Below are positions 6,401-9,318 of a stretch of DNA of 9,318 nt, in pieces. The position numbers and the translations under genes were made by a program. The first letter of the stretch is position 1; every line of letters starts with the position of its first letter. Below the pieces are notes generated by a model. The model worked only from the letters and a program-made list of their open reading frames with translations. It was not told the origin of the DNA and did no database searches. Source of the DNA: Clostridia bacterium (lineage in GTDB: Bacteria > Bacillota > Clostridia > UBA1381 > UMGS1253); the NCBI GenBank assembly GCA_017411585.1, contig JAFQPV010000361.1, forward strand, positions 1 to 9,318, read 5' to 3'.

Positions 6401-8236
6401 ATGATAGACGATAAAATGCTTCTGTCTGTCTCCAAGCCGATTCAGTATACCGGCGGCGAGCTGGGCATGGTTAAAAAAGATATACATTCCGTGGATATGC
6501 GCTTTGCATTTTGTTTTCCGGACAACTATGAGGTCGGCATGTCGCACTTAGGCATGAAGATTCTGTATCACTTATTAAACGAGCGCGCTGACACATATTG
6601 TGAGCGTGTATTTGCACCGTGGCCGGATATGGAAGAAAAAATGCGTGAGCGCGGCGAGCCACTTTTCTCCATTGAAACAAAATCCCCCGTGCGCGATTTT
6701 GACATCGTTGGTTTTACACTGATGTATGAAATGTGCTACTCAAATGTGGTAAATATGCTCGATTTATCCGGCATGCCGATGCTTGCAAGCGAGCGCGGTG
6801 AGGGCGACCCGTTTGTTTGTGCGGGCGGTGCCTGTGCATACAACGGTGAACCACTTTCAGATTTCATCGACTTTTTCATCTTAGGTGAAGGCGAAGAAAT
6901 CTTAAATGAAGTTATGGATGTTTACGCAGATTGGAAAGCCAAAAAGCAGGAGCGCAAGACTTTTTTGGAGCGCATTGCAGAATTAGAAGGCATCTATGTG
7001 CCGTCGTTTTACGATGTCGAATACAACGAGGACGGTACAATCAAGTCCTTTACCAAAAATAACGTTCACGCGAAGGACAGAATCCGCAAGCGTATCATTA
7101 CGGATTTTGACAATTCATATTTCCCTGAAAGCATTATCGTACCGTTCGGTGAAGCTGTACACGACCGTGTAACGCTCGAAATATTCCGCGGCTGTATTCG
7201 CGGCTGCCGCTTCTGTCAGGCAGGCTATGTCTACCGTCCGGTGCGCGAAAAGAGCGCAAAAAAGCTGGTAGATTTAGCCGAAAAGCTGATGAAGGCAACC
7301 GGTTACGAGGAGATTTCGCTTTGCTCGCTTTCCACAAGCGATTACCGCGAATTAAACGAGCTCACGGAAGGGCTCTTGACCGAAATTGAAAAACAGAAGG
7401 TCAACCTTTCTTTACCGTCGCTTCGTATTGATAATTTTTCTCTCGATTTGATGCATAAGGTGCAAACCGTGCGCAAAAGCGGCATCACCTTTGCACCGGA
7501 AGCCGGCACACAGCGCCTTAGGGATGTTATCAAAAAGGGCGTAACCGAGGCGGATTTAATTCGCTCTGTTTCTATGGTATTTTCAGGCGGCTGGACAAAT
7601 TTAAAGCTTTACTTTATGATTGGTCTGCCGACAGAAACCGAGGACGATGTGCGCGGCATCGGCGCACTGGCGCATAAAGTATTGGATGCTTACTATGCAC
7701 AGCCAAAAGAAGAACGTCACGGCAGTCCGAGAATCTCCGTGAGTGCATCAACCTTTGTTCCAAAACCATTTACGCCGTTCCAGTGGGAAGCGCAGGATGA
7801 TTTAGACACCATTTTGCAAAAGCAAAAGGCGGCGCGCAGCGCCATCCGCTCCAGACAAATCAGCTTCAGCTGGCACGAATCGAAGGTCACCATCTTAGAA
7901 GGCGCATTTGCGCGCGGTGACCGCCGCTTGGGCAAAGTTCTTTTAGCTGCACACAAGCACGGCTGCAAGTTTGACGGCTGGGATGAGTACTTCAATTTCG
8001 AGGGCTGGATGCAGGCATTTGCAGACTGCGGCATCGACATTGCATTTTATAACAACCGCAAGCGCAGTTTCAATGAAATTCTGCCGTGGGATCATATAGA
8101 TGTCGGCGTAACCAAGGCATTTTTGCAGAAGGAATGCGAGCTTGCTTACAAGGGCATCGTTACCCCGAACTGCCGCGAGCAGTGTACGGGCTGCGGCGCA
8201 AGCTGCTTTGGAGGAGGTGTTTGCTTTGAAAGGTAA
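6401..8236 (+). CDS. TIGR03960-type radical SAM protein with B12-binding-like N-terminus; reaction unknown
   Basis: From ATG 6401 it has 611 residues. The N-terminal part (about 35-170) resembles the cobalamin-binding-like domain of this family (FCFPDNYEVGMSHLGMKIL; DIVGFTLMYEMCYSNVVNML; GGACAYNGEPLSDF; LGEGEE), but I see no DxHxxG cobalamin-ligand motif. The radical SAM core (about 255-480) has the CxxxCxxC cluster C265-IRG-C269-RF-C272 in IFRGCIRGCRFCQAGY, followed by FAPEAGTQRLRDVIKKG (364-380) and LKLYFMIGLPTETEDD (401-416). A C-terminal cysteine tail has C591, C595, C598, C602 and C608 in the last 21 residues. In this family the protein is often next to, or fused with, a DUF2344 (TIGR03936) domain, which follows here. 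The substrate is not known to me; a tRNA, ribosome or RNA-processing role is sometimes guessed from neighbours. AAGGAAG and TAGGA lie 10 and 5 bases before ATG. A TTG at 6359 overlaps the -10 box and is rejected. Confidence 0.93.
   Translation: MIDDKMLLSVSKPIQYTGGELGMVKKDIHSVDMRFAFCFPDNYEVGMSHLGMKILYHLLNERADTYCERVFAPWPDMEEKMRERGEPLFSIETKSPVRDFDIVGFTLMYEMCYSNVVNMLDLSGMPMLASERGEGDPFVCAGGACAYNGEPLSDFIDFFILGEGEEILNEVMDVYADWKAKKQERKTFLERIAELEGIYVPSFYDVEYNEDGTIKSFTKNNVHAKDRIRKRIITDFDNSYFPESIIVPFGEAVHDRVTLEIFRGCIRGCRFCQAGYVYRPVREKSAKKLVDLAEKLMKATGYEEISLCSLSTSDYRELNELTEGLLTEIEKQKVNLSLPSLRIDNFSLDLMHKVQTVRKSGITFAPEAGTQRLRDVIKKGVTEADLIRSVSMVFSGGWTNLKLYFMIGLPTETEDDVRGIGALAHKVLDAYYAQPKEERHGSPRISVSASTFVPKPFTPFQWEAQDDLDTILQKQKAARSAIRSRQISFSWHESKVTILEGAFARGDRRLGKVLLAAHKHGCKFDGWDEYFNFEGWMQAFADCGIDIAFYNNRKRSFNEILPWDHIDVGVTKAFLQKECELAYKGIVTPNCREQCTGCGASCFGGGVCFER
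8212..8217 (+). promoter_or_regulatory. Shine-Dalgarno of the DUF2344 gene inside the upstream coding region
   Basis: AGGAGG (within GGAGGAGG) is followed by an 8-base spacer and TTG at 8226. The same bases encode the Gly-Gly-Gly of the radical SAM protein's cysteine tail. This site decides the TTG start; in-frame starts further upstream, such as 8142, lie deep inside the radical SAM gene and lack such a site. Confidence 0.85.
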
Positions 8237-8891
8237 CTACACCTACCGCCTGCTCTATGAAAAGGGCGTAAATGTACGCTACATTTCACAATTAGACTTC
8301 GTGCGCGTATTAAACCGCACGGTACGCAGAAGCGGTCTGCCGGTGACCTATACGGTCGGCTTTAATCCGCACCCGGTGATGACCGTTGCCGCGCCGATTC
8401 CGGTCGGCACAACCAGTGTATACGAGTGCATCGACATCGATTTTGACGAAAAACAGGACACCGCATTTTTAGCAAAGCACTTAGATGCCACCTTCCCGGA
8501 AGGCATCCGCGTGCTTGAGGCAAAAGAGGTTACGCAAGCCTCTGTCCCCTTCCGCGATATCGATTCTGCAAGCTACACGGTGCGCGCAGAATATTCGGGT
8601 GCTGCGCCGGATGTAAATGCATTTTTAGCGCTCGGCGAAATCTTGATTGAGAAAAAAACAAAAAAGGGCTTAAAGGAAATCGACATCAAACCCGACATTG
8701 AAAAGCTTGTGCTTTTGTCTGCCGAAGACGGCATATGCATTTTCGAAATGCAGCTGCCGTGCGGCAACGAAAAGAACATCAAACCGGATTTGGTGGTGCA
8801 GGCAATTGAGAAATATCAGCCGCAATTTCACGCAGAATGCGTTCTGCCGCACAGAACGGCAGTTTATGCAAAAGGCAAATTAATTTTTTAG
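8226..8891 (+). CDS. DUF2344 / TIGR03936 radical SAM-linked protein
   Basis: 221 residues, normal for a stand-alone DUF2344 protein (Pfam PF10105). The conserved N-terminal block is clear: VRYISQLDFVRVLNRTVRRS at about 17-36, then GLPVTYTVGFNPHPVMTVAA and PIPVGTTSVYECIDIDFDE. The rest is a mixed alpha/beta domain with no transmembrane segment or signal peptide. The family name reflects its linkage or fusion to TIGR03960 radical SAM proteins, and the pair presumably acts together, with this subunit perhaps binding the substrate; no reaction is established that I know of. The gene begins at TTG 8226 and overlaps the radical SAM stop by 11 bases, so the two are probably translationally coupled and made in similar amounts. 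An in-phase A AAA AAG heptamer occurs at 8660-8666, and a set of overlapping hairpins lies near the 3' end at 8832-8862; both are discussed as findings. Confidence 0.92.
   Translation: MKGNYTYRLLYEKGVNVRYISQLDFVRVLNRTVRRSGLPVTYTVGFNPHPVMTVAAPIPVGTTSVYECIDIDFDEKQDTAFLAKHLDATFPEGIRVLEAKEVTQASVPFRDIDSASYTVRAEYSGAAPDVNAFLALGEILIEKKTKKGLKEIDIKPDIEKLVLLSAEDGICIFEMQLPCGNEKNIKPDLVVQAIEKYQPQFHAECVLPHRTAVYAKGKLIF
8832..8862 (+). other. Overlapping, mutually exclusive short hairpins near the 3' end of the DUF2344 gene
   Basis: Three stems share bases: GCAGAA/TTCTGC (8832-8837 with 8842-8847, loop TGCG); CGTTCTG/CAGAACG (8840-8846 with 8852-8858, loop CCGCA), extendable to nine pairs through one bulged G; and CTGCCG/CGGCAG (8844-8849 with 8857-8862, 7-base loop). 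There is no downstream U run, so it is not an intrinsic terminator. It lies within coding sequence and may be coincidence. Confidence 0.3.
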
Positions 8892-8903
8892 GAGGATATA
8901 CAC

Positions 8904-9290
8904 ATGGTAAAAGGTATGGAACATGTAGCAATCTTTGCTGCAGACACAAAGAAGCTCACAGACTGGTACAAGGACATGTTTGGTCTTCGTGAGGTGTACA
9001 ACAATGGTAAGGGCACAATCTTCCTTGCTTTCGAGAGCGGTGATATGATTGAGTTTTGCATGGCAGCAGAGCCGATGCTCGCAGCAACCGACAAAACCGC
9101 AGGTATTCGCCACCTTGCGCTCGCCATCGACGACGACAAATTCGACGCAATGGTTGAAAAGCTCAAGGCAGACGGCGTAAAGGTAATCACGGATGTAGTT
9201 GTTTCCCCGAAGGGCATCAAGACCTTCTTCTTTGCAGACCCGGAGGGCAACATCAGCCACCTGATTATGAGACCGGAACCGTTAGTATAA
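8904..9290 (+). CDS. VOC (glyoxalase I-like) family protein, substrate unknown
   Basis: 128 residues, the usual size of a one-chain, two-module VOC protein. Two beta-alpha-beta-beta-beta modules are visible: residues about 3-55 (MEHVAIFAADTKKLTDWYKD; FGLREVY; FLAFESGDMIEF) and about 66-125 (GIRHLALAIDDDKFDAMVEK; TFFFADPEGNISHLIMRP). Likely metal ligands by position are His7, Glu50, His70 and His119. The last is notable because the common motif ends DPxGNxxEL, with Glu where this protein has His. Possible roles across the superfamily include lactoylglutathione-type lyase, epimerase, dioxygenase or thiol-transfer resistance enzyme; the sequence alone does not choose. The ATG at 8904 follows AGGAGG (8890-8895) with an 8-base spacer, 12 bases after the DUF2344 stop, so it is in the same operon. 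No transmembrane segment is seen. Confidence 0.88.
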   Translation: MVKGMEHVAIFAADTKKLTDWYKDMFGLREVYNNGKGTIFLAFESGDMIEFCMAAEPMLAATDKTAGIRHLALAIDDDKFDAMVEKLKADGVKVITDVVVSPKGIKTFFFADPEGNISHLIMRPEPLV

Positions 9291-9303
9291 GGAGGAAACA
9301 AAA

Positions 9304-9318
9304 ATGGATGCAAAAGAA
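9304..9318 (+). CDS. Start of a further gene, cut off by the right edge
   Basis: Only five codons (MDAKE) are present. The call rests on an excellent AAGGAGG (9289-9295), which overlaps the VOC stop codon, with an 8-base spacer to ATG 9304, on the same strand and 13 bases after the VOC gene. An out-of-frame ATG at 9308 is less well spaced. The product cannot be recognised from this fragment. Confidence 0.7.

Noticed and set aside
6257..6547. Minus-strand 96-codon frame across the divergent promoter region
   Set aside because: It covers both promoters and the start of the radical SAM gene and has no plausible SD or recognisable domain.
8142..8225. N-terminal extension of the DUF2344 gene by 28 residues
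   Set aside because: It lies wholly within the radical SAM coding region without its own SD, and the residues look like an out-of-frame reading. TTG 8226 has AGGAGG at 8 bases.
8880..9313. Minus-strand open frames of 126 and 141 codons opposite the VOC gene
   Set aside because: The plus-strand VOC gene has a recognisable fold, good SD and operon spacing; the antisense frames show no family features.
1..9318. CRISPR arrays, IS elements, attachment sites, tRNA or rRNA genes
   Set aside because: I saw no direct-repeat series, transposase-like protein, terminal inverted repeats or RNA-gene signatures in reading both strands; a covariance-model search was not possible here.

Overview
The window looks like ordinary chromosome from a low-to-moderate GC Bacillota, most likely Clostridia. 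The evidence is the dprA-topA-trmFO gene order, folate-dependent TrmFO, strong AGGAGG-type Shine-Dalgarno (SD) sites, TTG and GTG starts, and a stand-alone TIGR03960 radical SAM gene followed by a DUF2344 gene. No taxonomic marker such as rRNA is present, so the assignment is an inference. I saw no mobile element, CRISPR array, tRNA or rRNA gene.

Left two thirds (1-6196, minus strand): read 5' to 3' on the minus strand, a compact gene string runs dprA (TTG start) - topA - trmFO (4-base overlap with topA) - ddl - trmO (cut off by the left edge). Gaps are about 40-55 bases or less, and a good sigma-A-type promoter lies ahead of dprA (-35 TTGACA, 17-base spacer, -10 TATGTT). The genes cover DNA uptake and recombination (DprA), supercoil relaxation (TopA), two tRNA base modifications (TrmFO at U54, TrmO at t6A37) and peptidoglycan precursor synthesis (Ddl). 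A GC-rich hairpin sits between ddl and trmO.

Middle (6197-6400): a divergent, AT-rich promoter region of about 200 bases. It holds two back-to-back promoters and an A6T6 tract between their -35 boxes.

Right third (6401-9318, plus strand): a second tight operon of a TIGR03960-type radical SAM/B12-binding-like protein, a DUF2344 (TIGR03936) protein overlapping it by 11 bases, a small VOC/glyoxalase-fold protein, and the first five codons of a further gene. The radical SAM/DUF2344 pair is the least understood part of the window. The family is widespread, sometimes fused into one protein, and to my knowledge has no assigned reaction. Here the SD of the second gene is embedded in a cysteine-rich C-terminal tail of the first.

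I did not find a clearly new system. The best leads are the uncharacterised radical SAM/DUF2344 pair and its cysteine tail, the unusual His at the last metal-ligand position of the VOC protein, overlapping RNA hairpins near the end of the DUF2344 gene, and the divergent control region.
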